A stretch of 64,000 bases of DNA, taken from contig CAZSQZ010000007.1 of assembly GCA_964609215.1 (NCBI GenBank), forward strand, positions 110,056 through 174,055, given 5' to 3'. Below are positions 34,549-43,902 of this stretch, piece after piece. Origin of the DNA: JABDKJ01 sp964609215. GTDB taxonomy: Bacteria; Bacteroidota; Bacteroidia; Flavobacteriales_D; JABDKJ01. The notes under the pieces are model-generated. The model made no database searches. It was given only the letters and a program-made list of their open reading frames with translations, and was not told where the DNA came from. Each line of letters begins with the position of its first letter. The first letter of the stretch is position 1. A program made the position numbers and the translations under genes.

Positions 34549-36252
34549 ATGAAACTTGAAATAATCGCAGAACTTACTGAGTTACTCATTTTAGAGAACA
34601 TCAGCGAAAAATCTACTGAAGCCGAAGCACTTATCGGCAGTTACAAAGAAATCTTAGAAAAAGAAAAAGAGTCTGACCTGGTAATTCATGTCCATGAAGG
34701 CGGAAGTGAAGATGATTTCGTCTTTAAAATGGAAGAGAATGATTTCCTATTTCTTGAACTAGAAAAATCTTACATCAGCAAAATTCATAAGGAAGAGACT
34801 GAAAAAAGAAAGGCAGAGTACGAGAAAAATTTAAAGGAAAGAGAAGAACTTATTGAAGAGCTAAGAAGCATTATTCAAGGTGAAGAAAACATTGGGAAGG
34901 CATTTAATTCCTTCAAGGAAATTCAAGAAAAATGGACCCAATGTGGTCCGGTAGAGCAAGAGCAATATTCACGTGTTCAAAGCGAATATAGTAGACTCCG
35001 AGAAAATTTCTTTTATAATATCAATATTTACAAGGAGCTTGCTGACAATGACAAAAAAATCAATTTGTCTAAAAAGAAACGTGTTATTGAAAAGATTAAG
35101 GTTCTAAGCGAAGAAAAATCCATTAATAAATTAAATGAAGGCATTAAACCTATTCTTTCTGAGTGGGATGAAGTAGGTCCTACTTTTCCCAATGACTGGG
35201 AAATTATAAGAGAAGAGTTTTGGGCAGTTGCACGAAGTATTTTTGATAGAATTAATGCTCATTATGAGAATTTAAAAATTAATCAGGAGAAAAATTCTTT
35301 AGCTAAGAAGGTTTTGATTGATAAGCTTGTTGCGATCAATGGTGACGAAACTTCAAAGCATAAAAATTGGCAATCAAAAACAGAAGAAATAAAAGCCATT
35401 CAAGCGGAATGGAAGACTATAGGTTTTGCTTCTAAAGCGGAAAACGACTCTCTGTGGCAGGAATTCAGAGGACAATGCGATACTTTCTTCAATAAGAAAA
35501 AGAGCTTCTACGCAGATTTAAAAAAGAACAATGATGCAAATGAAATTGCAAAAGAAGCGATTATTAACCAAGCTGAATTTCTGAAGGATAGTACTGACTG
35601 GAAGGAGACTACTAATGAATTTATTAAACTGCAGGAAGAATGGAAAAAAATAGGACCTGCTTCTCCGAAAGTTGAGAATACGCTTTGGAAAAAATTCAGA
35701 GGCCATTGCGATTTCTACTTTAATAAGAAGAAGGAATTTTTTGCCGGAAGAGAGGAAAGAGAAGGTGAAAATCTTAAACTAAAAAATGGTCTGATCGATA
35801 GAGTAAAATCGTTTCAACCCACTGGCAACACACAGGCTGACCTGGTTGCACTTAAAGAATTTTCTAAGGAATATAAGGAGATTGGCTTTGTTCCTTTTAA
35901 AGAGAAAAACGCTGTACATAAGGCATTTTCAGGAGCTCTAGACGAAAAATATAATGCCTTAAAACTAGAAAAGGCAGAGAAATCCAAGCAGCTCTATATC
36001 AATAAACTGGATGTCTTGAAGGAAGCACCAAATGCTGATGCTTTACTTAGAAAGGAAAGAAATATTATTAGAGATAAAATTTCCAGACTTAAAACGGATA
36101 TTATTCAATTTGAGAATAACCTAGGTTTCTTTGGAAAAAGCGAAGGGGCTGAAAAGTTGAAGAAAGAGGTTCAGGAAAAAATAGATCGTAACAAAAGAAA
36201 AGTCGATGATCTTAAGCAACAACTTAAACTCATCGACTCCACAAATGCTTAG
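34549..36252 (+). CDS. DUF349 repeat protein
   Basis: 567 aa, highly charged and helical. Five copies of the DUF349 unit are visible, each with a W-x5-G or Y-x4-G pattern: EKWTQCGPVEQ, SEWDEVGPTFP, AEWKTIGFASK, EEWKKIGPASP and KEYKEIGFVPF, mostly followed by FxxxxDxFFNKKKxF. DUF349 is found mainly in Bacteroidota and Actinobacteria with no settled function; the coiled tail (SRLKTDIIQFENNLGFFGKS) is typical. No signal peptide, so cytoplasmic. Convergent with the M48 gene. Confidence 0.9.
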   Translation: MKLEIIAELTELLILENISEKSTEAEALIGSYKEILEKEKESDLVIHVHEGGSEDDFVFKMEENDFLFLELEKSYISKIHKEETEKRKAEYEKNLKEREELIEELRSIIQGEENIGKAFNSFKEIQEKWTQCGPVEQEQYSRVQSEYSRLRENFFYNINIYKELADNDKKINLSKKKRVIEKIKVLSEEKSINKLNEGIKPILSEWDEVGPTFPNDWEIIREEFWAVARSIFDRINAHYENLKINQEKNSLAKKVLIDKLVAINGDETSKHKNWQSKTEEIKAIQAEWKTIGFASKAENDSLWQEFRGQCDTFFNKKKSFYADLKKNNDANEIAKEAIINQAEFLKDSTDWKETTNEFIKLQEEWKKIGPASPKVENTLWKKFRGHCDFYFNKKKEFFAGREEREGENLKLKNGLIDRVKSFQPTGNTQADLVALKEFSKEYKEIGFVPFKEKNAVHKAFSGALDEKYNALKLEKAEKSKQLYINKLDVLKEAPNADALLRKERNIIRDKISRLKTDIIQFENNLGFFGKSEGAEKLKKEVQEKIDRNKRKVDDLKQQLKLIDSTNA

Positions 36253-36264
36253 TATTTCTTTTAC

Positions 36265-37062
36265 TTAGTTAGGCTTATAATATTTCAAAGCTTCTGGCAT
36301 AAATGCATTCAAGTCTGCAATCCTTCTTTCATGAGATGGATGTGTGCTTAAAAACTCTGGCGGTGCTCCTTGACTTTGAGCAGCCATTCTTTCCCAAAAC
36401 TTTGGAGCTTCTCTTGGGTCATATCCAGCCATAGCCATAAATATTAATCCCATTTTGTCGGCTTCCGTTTCATGGTTTCTTGAGAATTTTAGCATTCCCA
36501 ACTGAGTCCCAACCCCAGCTGCTTGAAGAAATATTTGTTTAGTAGCAGTTGGATTTTCAGACAGAGCAACATTTAAAGCAGTAAGCCCTAATTGCGCTGA
36601 AATTCCTTTAGACATTCTTTCATTTCCATGATATGCAATTGCATGTGCTACTTCATGCCCCATAACCACAGCTAGAGCGTCTTCAGAGCCTGCAACATCT
36701 ATAATTCCTTGATAAAATAGAATTTTCCCTCCTGGCATTGCCCAAGCATTCACGGTTGGATCATCTACATAATTAAACTCCCATTGAAAACCTTCAATTC
36801 TTTTGGAGTGACCATTGTCGTTTAGATAGGTTTCAACAGCAGTAGAAATATTCTCCCCAAGCCTTTTCACCATTTGCGTATTTGTATTCGCATTGGACTC
36901 AGGAGGATTTGAATTTAGGAACTCACTGTAAGAAGTTAAGCTCATAGCAATCATTTGACTTTCCGGAAATAGCTTTAATTGCTTACGTCCAGTAATTGGA
37001 ACCTTCGTGCAACTAAATAAAAATAGCCCCACAAAGGCAAGCGCGATTAGTTTCTGTTTCAT
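36265..37062 (-). CDS. M48 family metallopeptidase lipoprotein
   Basis: 265 aa. Lipobox LFSC (Cys18), then TGRKQLKLFPESQM, a typical M48C/LoiP-like opening. Zinc motif GHEVAHAIAYH (HExxH) with the third ligand in NHETEADKMG. The C-terminus has STHPSHERRIADL. Acts in outer-membrane protein or cell-envelope quality control (BepA/LoiP relatives). Last gene of the tpiA-to-M48 series, 10 bp after clpS. Confidence 0.92.
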   Translation of the reverse strand: MKQKLIALAFVGLFLFSCTKVPITGRKQLKLFPESQMIAMSLTSYSEFLNSNPPESNANTNTQMVKRLGENISTAVETYLNDNGHSKRIEGFQWEFNYVDDPTVNAWAMPGGKILFYQGIIDVAGSEDALAVVMGHEVAHAIAYHGNERMSKGISAQLGLTALNVALSENPTATKQIFLQAAGVGTQLGMLKFSRNHETEADKMGLIFMAMAGYDPREAPKFWERMAAQSQGAPPEFLSTHPSHERRIADLNAFMPEALKYYKPN

Positions 37063-37072
37063 AGCGTATATT

Positions 37073-37348
37073 TTAATGTATCTCTACTGTTAACCCTCTA
37101 TCCAGCAAAGTGTGTGCCATTGGCTCTAACTTATTCATTTCCCCATACTTAACATCACATTTTCCGTTATTGTGAACGATAAGAGAACATTGTTCAGCCT
37201 GAACCTGATCGTGCTTACAAACATCTACCAATGATTGAATAACCCAATCAAAAGTATTTTCATCATCGTTAAATAGAACCAAGGTCTTCTTCTCGGTTTT
37301 CTTTTCCTCTGTTAATAATACTTCATCTAATTCATGTATTCTGCTCAT
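37073..37348 (-). CDS. clpS: ATP-dependent Clp protease adaptor ClpS
   Basis: 91 aa. Core motifs: LVLFNDDENTFDWVIQSLV, HDQVQAEQCSLIVHNNGKCD and a C-terminal TVEI strand. ClpS delivers N-degron substrates to ClpA/ClpC. The N-terminal 20 residues are acidic and lysine-rich (EEKKTEKKT). It sits 27 bp after the giant 2,167-aa gene on the same strand. Confidence 0.92.
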   Translation of the reverse strand: MSRIHELDEVLLTEEKKTEKKTLVLFNDDENTFDWVIQSLVDVCKHDQVQAEQCSLIVHNNGKCDVKYGEMNKLEPMAHTLLDRGLTVEIH

Positions 37349-37375
37349 AGCAATAGATTTTAGACAAAAATAATA

Positions 37376-40300
37376 CTAATTTTCCAATAATTGTTTTGCT
37401 TTTGCATAATCGATCTCCTCATCTCCATCGAATGCAACTATTCTTAAATTTTGAATTGATCTATTTGCATAGCTAGTTTTTAAATTTCTAGCTTTTTCTA
37501 ATGATAACGGAGTATTGGTCACATATGAAAAATCACCATTATCATCTTGCATGTATGTAATGTTGTCCTTAAAGTCTAAGATGAAATGAGCCTCATTCAT
37601 AGGAACTTGATCTGTATAAGGTCCTAACTTAATTCTATAGTTAATTTCTGAATTTTGAGAAGCTACTTTAGAATCAAAAGCCTCCCAAATTTCCATTTCG
37701 TTCTTTGAAGCAGTATTAAATACCTTATCTATTTCTACCAAAGCAGCATCACCTTCTTTCGTAGAAATGGCCTTTGCTTCCGTTAATGTTATTCTTTTTC
37801 CATCTCTATATGCAGTAACAAAAGCATCTGAAATTCCCTTTTCTCTTACATCTACTTTCCAGCTTGTAGCTTCCTCAAAATTTCTGAATATTCCTGAAGT
37901 ATATCTGATTTTTCTATTTGCTGTCTGCTGACTATTCAATGGATCTAAATTGAAAAGGACTTCTTTCGCAACATTCTTTGAGTAAACTCCAACCTGAACC
38001 GTATAGAACAATCCTTCTATTCTATCTATTGGATTCGCATTATCCACCGCAGAAACAGATTCACTTGCATTACTTACTGAAGAGGAAGCAGCTTCTGCCT
38101 TTTCCGTTCTCGCCAGGTAATTGTACTTTTCAATGGTTTGCGGATCAAGCAAATTTCTTGCTTCAAACAATGAAATACGTTGACCATCTAAAAATGCAAC
38201 TACAAAAGCATCATCGAAGCCTTTGGCTCTAATTTGATTCTTAGCATCATTGGCGGTATCGAAAATCTTGAACATTCCTGCCCTATATCGGATAAGTCCT
38301 GAACTGGATCTTTGCCCATTTAAAGGAGCAAAGCCTGCAAAAACAGATGGATCAACAGGTCTGTAAAAAGCACCTACTTGAACTTGAAATACCAACCCAG
38401 ATGGCATTTCAATATCTAAAGGTATACCTCCATCGGCCTCAGAATATGCATTCACGTTATCTTCTCCCAAGAAAAACAATTCATTCTCCAAATTGGAAGG
38501 AAAACCATCAGCACTATTAAAGGGTTTTGAATTGATTGTATTATTCAAACCAGCTACATCGCCTTCTTTATAATTGTAGTCCACTTCAGAACCATCATCA
38601 GCAATAATCTTTAATTGCGTATCTCTATCCGCTGTAGGTTGATATTCTACTACATCATTTGGATTACCGCCTGTTACTGTTGTTCGAACACCATTATTAT
38701 CCGAAACCGTTTGCGAATCAAGAATCTCAATTTTACTAACGTCTGTTACCGTTTTATCACTTTCGTTTGTTATTTCTCCTAGATCATTTTCTGAACTGTT
38801 ATTTTGGTTTGTAACAGTTTCAGTTGCATTCTCAACAATCTCATTTGAATCGATTTGATCCGAATTATTTATGCTATCCGAATCAATTGCATTAGTTGTT
38901 TCCTCAAGAACATTCTCTGAACCATTGCTCTGATCTGTAAGCGTTTCAGTAGCATTCTCTATTATTTCATTAGAATCGATCTGATCTGAATTATTTATAC
39001 TATCCGAAACAATTGTATCAGTTGTTTCTTCTATTAATTGAGTTGTTTGATCTTCAGTATTCTCCTGACTTTGTTCTGAAGTTTCAACAACGTCTATATC
39101 GTTATTGGAAGATTCAGTATTAAGTTCAGCCGCATTAGACTCAATAATGGTTTCTCCTTCTGAGTTTTCTAAGGTATCCAAAGAACCTCCTTCTGATGTG
39201 CTTTTCGCATTATCTCCAGCTGCATCAACAAAATCTGTTTCAAGATTAGGATTGTTAAGGGCTATGTTTTCTTCTGTTTCTGAATTGATTGTTTCCTGAG
39301 TATTATTAGATACGGAAATATCTGTTGTTTCCGTTTCCTCTACTAGAACATCATCCGTTTCAAATGGTCCTTGATTCTCATAGTATTTCTCAACGAACTC
39401 CTTAATTTCTAAATAATCTTCTGGATTTGAATTAACACTTGCTAGTTCCAATTCCCCATTCAAAACATCATTTCGCTTTGCTTCTAATTTGCTAATGTTA
39501 ATAGCTGCAATCTTTTTGTAATAATCAAATACATCCGCTTTTCTCACCGCAATATCCGCCTGATCATTTAGATTCTTGAGTTCAGCTTCATTACTTGTTT
39601 CGTTCAGCTGTAATTCTATCTCTCGATAATCTTTAATATTCTTATCATATTCCCTTTGATATTCCTCAATACTATTTTCTTGCAATTTTATCTCATCTTC
39701 TATTTGAGCAACTTTCCAATCTTTAATAAGCTTCGTTAGCTGATCATGATCTTGTAAAATTTCAATTGTTTCTTCTTGAGAATATCCTAAATCATTTTTG
39801 AGCACATCTAAATACTCTTCTTGGTTAACCTTTGTTATATTTTCCGCATAATCGTCATCTATTTTATCAATAGAATTAATCCCGAAAGATCTTGCCTGAG
39901 ATTCAAAAACTTCGGCTTCTTCTAGGTTCGCATATTCTTCATTGGTATTAGAGCTTGTGTCCTCCCCTTTTAAACTGTTTAGATTATTGATAGCCTTGAT
40001 CTCGTATGCATAGGCCTTTTTCAAATAAAAGGCTTTTTCATTTCTATCATCTTTTAAAACCGCTCCAGCTCTAATGACACTTGCTTTCAGCATCGATTCT
40101 TTTGCCTCTTTGACTTCGTTTGGATACTCAAATTGTAGTTCCTCCATTAAGTCCTCAGCTTCAGATCTATTTGCTTTCTTGGAAAACTCAATAATCTCAA
40201 TTTCCTTTTCTACCGCTGCTTCAAAGTCTGTTTCCAAAAGCGCATCTCTTTCAGAAATAAGTTCTTCCTGATTTAAGAAGAAACCTCTTGCTGCCTGGCT

Positions 40301-43300
40301 CTTGTATGGCATTACTTTAATCCCACCTTCTAGAATAGAATTTATTTCAGGATCTAAATCAGCTTCATTAACTAGTTTGGTAACTTCTAAGGACACCTCT
40401 TCCTCGGAGTCTAATTCATTAAAGTTGTCTGAATTTAAATCCGTGCTTGCAAATTCATCATTAGATGAAATAGCTTCATTCAATTCTGCTATCTCAGCGT
40501 ATTGTTGGTCAATGATTTTATATAATAATTGATTCTCTTCTTCCAGTTTACTTTCTATCTCTTCGTTTGGTGCATACTTTATATTGATCTTATTCTGATC
40601 AGCCTTTTCAGCAGCAACGGAAACAAAGTCCTCTCTTGCTTTAATTTCTTGTTTTGCCTTATCAATAAAAGGAATTTCCTGTTGATTAAGGGTTTTTATC
40701 CTTTGATCCAAAACAGAATAACTGCTTTCCAATCCAACAGATTCTAACTCACTATTCGGGGCTGTGCTCTCAATTTCCGATGTTTCAACATCCGTGTTTT
40801 CCGGTAACTCAGAATCTGAAACAGAACTTACAATATCGTTTGTTTGATCTGAAACTTCGCCTGTTTGATTGACTGAAGTGGGATGGTCATTTAAAAATTG
40901 AATGTTCTCACTTAACTCTAATTTTTCAGAAAAGGCGAGGTTATCCAGAAACTTGACATTCTTTTCATAAATCTCTTGAGTCATATCTCCTGCTTCAAAA
41001 GATTTTTGCAAATCCTCTTTTGAGTGTTCAATGGATTGAATGAGATTTTGATTTAAATCTTTGCTTCTTTTTACTTTTTCAATTTCATCTAAATTCCCAT
41101 TCTCAATCTCTTCCCTTTCATTTTCATACCCAGGCATAATGAACTCTTTGACCTCTTCCACTGCGATGAACTTACTATCTAACAGGTCATTTAGTTGATT
41201 TGGGTCACTCACCATTTCCAAGTCGGTGGTGGTCATTTCTGGAACGATTACGTCATCCGTTTTCGCCAGATCTAAATCGCTACTTACTTCCTCAATTTCT
41301 TCGGTCGAAATTTCGTTAACAATGTCTTCTTCCGAATTGATCTCATTCTCCTGAATAGTCTCTAGACTTGTAGAATTATTAATGGAAGCGGAATCTGCAA
41401 AATCAGAATTGTTTTCATCAATTGTAATGAAATCAGGTAAATGATAGGTCTTCTTAAAAGAAGCTAGTTCCTTTTCGTCCGAGAAGTATTGATTCACCAA
41501 ATTGGGTCTTCTAATTAGGATTTCTTGAATCTCTACCTCTGAGATTTTAATATTCTCATTTCTAACAATTATGTCAGCAATTCCTTCATCAATTTCACTT
41601 GGATTCTCTCTAACATTCCCTTCAACTTCAATTACTCCAGCATCAATATCTTCTGTTAAGGATCTTCCTCCTTCCATAATACTGGCTACCTTTTGTTTTT
41701 CTGCCAGTTCTTCGAAAGTCTTGTTCTTATCCTTGCTAATAAATTCTAGTTCTTCTTCTAAAACCAGAATCTCATTTTGAACCTGAACCTTATCTTTTTC
41801 CTTCTTGATCTTTTCCAAGGACTTTTTCTTGCTATCAATCCTCTTAGTAAGAGCATCATACTCATCACTTAAATTGGTAGCTTTATTCACTAACTTTTCT
41901 GCCTCTTTTCTTGTTTCTGCTGCTTTCTTCGCTAACTTATCCTCTGGACTATCTTCTATTTTTTTATCTAATACATCCTTTTGCTTTATTAAGAGGTCAA
42001 GTGCCTTTTCATCTTCACTTGAAAGAGCTTCTGATAAAACTTCATTTCTACTTCTAAATTCATTTAATCTGTCTTCTGAAAAACCGCTCTCTGTTTCAAA
42101 GAAATTTCCAGTCTCTAATGCAATAATTGCAGCATCTGCATTGGACAAAGAAGCTCCTTTATACTTTGCAGCCTCGATAAGCAATTTTTCTTTTTCAAGG
42201 TCATCTGAGCTTGCATTCATTAGTGAATAATACTCTTCTGCCTTGGCTAAATTTTCCTGAGAACTATCCTTTTTTTCTTGGGCAATTTTCTTACTCTCAG
42301 AAGCTATTTTTTTCTCTTGTTCAACAACTGAAGCCATCTGTTCTTCCCTATCCGACAATCTCTTTTCTATAGACTCTCTATTGGAATCAACACCAAAGCC
42401 CGCTTGTTGATATATCTGGCTAAAATCACTTACAATGACATCGTTAATATCATCTTCTGTGCTATTCACATTTAACTGTGCTCTTTCCTTAATGACTTGC
42501 TGCATTAAGGCCATAACATCATCATCCAATTCTTGATCGAATAAATTCTTAATGATTAGTTTTTCCTTCTCATTAACTTCAACCAAATCCATGGTTTGTT
42601 TAAATGCTCTTATCTTATTTGATGGAGGTATTTCAACCATTCCAGAGTGTGTATATCTAGAATCTGTAGCTTCCACATAAAACTTGTAACGCCCTGCTTT
42701 TGGTAATACTATTATATACTCTCCATCCTCTACTTTCGTATAGAATGTTCCAACTTCTTCATTTGTAGTAGCATTCTGAACACTAATGGATGCATTGAAA
42801 TTGTCCTCGCTTATTTCAGAGTTAAATGCGCCTTTGATTATAGCTATGTTCAAAGGAAAAGTTTGCACCTGAACTTTATAGACGTGAATCTGTCCTTGTT
42901 CTGATGATCTACTTGAAGCAAAATAAGCTAACTTCTTATTTACATCCGCGATATAGAAGATATCATCATCTGGAGAATTAATAGCAAAGTCTAAATTTTC
43001 TGGTGCATTGAAAAAACCACCTCCATTTGATTCACATTTATAAATGTCATAACCTCCCATGCTATTGTGACCTTTAGATGAGAAATAGAATGTGCTTCCA
43101 TCTGGGTGCATGTATGGAAAATTTTCATCGAATGGAGTATTTACATTACCATCTAATTTTACGGGTTTTGAATATTCTCCATTCCCTAAAACACTTGCTT
43201 TATAGATATCTAAATTATCCTCTTTACCATAACTGGAAAAATAAATAACGGATGCATCACCGGGAAAGTGAATTAAGGATCTATGATTTTTCTTTTTGTC

Positions 43301-43879
43301 ATTTGAGCTCAATAATTCATCTGGGGTTACTAAAATTCGACCACCAATATCACTTAGATCATAGTTTCTAAAGAACTCAACATCTGCAGTTTGTACTTTA
43401 TCTAAAACTGCTATATCCTTTATATTTGATAATAAGTTACTTCCAAAAGCACACTGTTCAATTTGTCGTTGAGCGTCCTTGTGCTTTTGTTTTAACTTGT
43501 TATCCGCTTCTTCCAGGAATTTACTGTAGGCATCAATAGCATCTTTAAATTGATAATTTAGATGATATGCTTTTCCAAGAAAGTAGAGAGCCTCTTTTGA
43601 TGCGTTATTCTTTGTAGCATAACTCAAGTACTTAATGGGTTCGTTCGTTCCCTGATCACTATAGATAAGACAAGCTCCATACTTAAAGTTAAGATCGACA
43701 TCCTTGGAGTTAATTGCCAGTAGCTGAGCGTAAATGGGCAAGGCCTTAATAAAAGCTTCATTTTCAAAATGAGTGTCCGCTTTTTCTTTGAGTTCTTTTT
43801 CAGTATCTTTTAAAGTAAAAGACACCACAAGAAAACAAAGTCCAAGTGCTAAAAAGTAATTAAGTTTTGATCTAATCAT
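37376..43879 (-). CDS. Giant exported protein: TPR, PD40 propeller, long acidic coiled coil, SPOR-like C-terminal repeats
   Basis: 2,167 aa. Signal peptide (FLALGLCFLVVSFTL), TPR-like helices to about residue 150 (ALPIYAQLLAINSKDVDLNF), PD40/WD40-like beta units at about 195-335 (SVIYFSSYGKEDNLDIYKA, DGSTFYFSSKGHNSMGGYDI), a carboxypeptidase-regulatory-like beta domain to about 430, then more than 1,200 residues of Glu/Lys/Asp-rich predicted coiled coil. A 42-residue unit is tandemly repeated in the acidic region. The last about 300 residues hold two clear SPOR-like units (VFQVQVGAFYRP, YTVQVGVYSKN) and a degenerate third (YRIKLGPYTDQ). Probably periplasmic, spanning from outer membrane towards peptidoglycan; role not known. 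Confidence 0.82.
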   Translation of the reverse strand: MIRSKLNYFLALGLCFLVVSFTLKDTEKELKEKADTHFENEAFIKALPIYAQLLAINSKDVDLNFKYGACLIYSDQGTNEPIKYLSYATKNNASKEALYFLGKAYHLNYQFKDAIDAYSKFLEEADNKLKQKHKDAQRQIEQCAFGSNLLSNIKDIAVLDKVQTADVEFFRNYDLSDIGGRILVTPDELLSSNDKKKNHRSLIHFPGDASVIYFSSYGKEDNLDIYKASVLGNGEYSKPVKLDGNVNTPFDENFPYMHPDGSTFYFSSKGHNSMGGYDIYKCESNGGGFFNAPENLDFAINSPDDDIFYIADVNKKLAYFASSRSSEQGQIHVYKVQVQTFPLNIAIIKGAFNSEISEDNFNASISVQNATTNEEVGTFYTKVEDGEYIIVLPKAGRYKFYVEATDSRYTHSGMVEIPPSNKIRAFKQTMDLVEVNEKEKLIIKNLFDQELDDDVMALMQQVIKERAQLNVNSTEDDINDVIVSDFSQIYQQAGFGVDSNRESIEKRLSDREEQMASVVEQEKKIASESKKIAQEKKDSSQENLAKAEEYYSLMNASSDDLEKEKLLIEAAKYKGASLSNADAAIIALETGNFFETESGFSEDRLNEFRSRNEVLSEALSSEDEKALDLLIKQKDVLDKKIEDSPEDKLAKKAAETRKEAEKLVNKATNLSDEYDALTKRIDSKKKSLEKIKKEKDKVQVQNEILVLEEELEFISKDKNKTFEELAEKQKVASIMEGGRSLTEDIDAGVIEVEGNVRENPSEIDEGIADIIVRNENIKISEVEIQEILIRRPNLVNQYFSDEKELASFKKTYHLPDFITIDENNSDFADSASINNSTSLETIQENEINSEEDIVNEISTEEIEEVSSDLDLAKTDDVIVPEMTTTDLEMVSDPNQLNDLLDSKFIAVEEVKEFIMPGYENEREEIENGNLDEIEKVKRSKDLNQNLIQSIEHSKEDLQKSFEAGDMTQEIYEKNVKFLDNLAFSEKLELSENIQFLNDHPTSVNQTGEVSDQTNDIVSSVSDSELPENTDVETSEIESTAPNSELESVGLESSYSVLDQRIKTLNQQEIPFIDKAKQEIKAREDFVSVAAEKADQNKINIKYAPNEEIESKLEEENQLLYKIIDQQYAEIAELNEAISSNDEFASTDLNSDNFNELDSEEEVSLEVTKLVNEADLDPEINSILEGGIKVMPYKSQAARGFFLNQEELISERDALLETDFEAAVEKEIEIIEFSKKANRSEAEDLMEELQFEYPNEVKEAKESMLKASVIRAGAVLKDDRNEKAFYLKKAYAYEIKAINNLNSLKGEDTSSNTNEEYANLEEAEVFESQARSFGINSIDKIDDDYAENITKVNQEEYLDVLKNDLGYSQEETIEILQDHDQLTKLIKDWKVAQIEDEIKLQENSIEEYQREYDKNIKDYREIELQLNETSNEAELKNLNDQADIAVRKADVFDYYKKIAAINISKLEAKRNDVLNGELELASVNSNPEDYLEIKEFVEKYYENQGPFETDDVLVEETETTDISVSNNTQETINSETEENIALNNPNLETDFVDAAGDNAKSTSEGGSLDTLENSEGETIIESNAAELNTESSNNDIDVVETSEQSQENTEDQTTQLIEETTDTIVSDSINNSDQIDSNEIIENATETLTDQSNGSENVLEETTNAIDSDSINNSDQIDSNEIVENATETVTNQNNSSENDLGEITNESDKTVTDVSKIEILDSQTVSDNNGVRTTVTGGNPNDVVEYQPTADRDTQLKIIADDGSEVDYNYKEGDVAGLNNTINSKPFNSADGFPSNLENELFFLGEDNVNAYSEADGGIPLDIEMPSGLVFQVQVGAFYRPVDPSVFAGFAPLNGQRSSSGLIRYRAGMFKIFDTANDAKNQIRAKGFDDAFVVAFLDGQRISLFEARNLLDPQTIEKYNYLARTEKAEAASSSVSNASESVSAVDNANPIDRIEGLFYTVQVGVYSKNVAKEVLFNLDPLNSQQTANRKIRYTSGIFRNFEEATSWKVDVREKGISDAFVTAYRDGKRITLTEAKAISTKEGDAALVEIDKVFNTASKNEMEIWEAFDSKVASQNSEINYRIKLGPYTDQVPMNEAHFILDFKDNITYMQDDNGDFSYVTNTPLSLEKARNLKTSYANRSIQNLRIVAFDGDEEIDYAKAKQLLEN
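38763..39028 (-). repeat. Coding tandem repeat, 126-nt period
   Basis: Within the giant gene, two adjacent 126-nt units (42 codons) are near-identical at DNA and protein level: SINNSDQIDSNEI recurs 42 residues later, followed by ENATETLTDQ and ENATETVTNQ. A shorter, more diverged part flanks them. The repeat lies in the Ser/Asn/Glu-rich linker before the SPOR-like part. Confidence 0.8.
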
Positions 43880-43902
43880 TGTATTGATTAAAAATAGTAA
43901 TT

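Noticed and set aside
37978..42230. Several plus-strand frames of 60-140 codons opposite the 2,167-aa gene
   Set aside because: They are Ser/Leu/Phe-rich antisense images of the Glu/Lys/Asn-rich coding strand.
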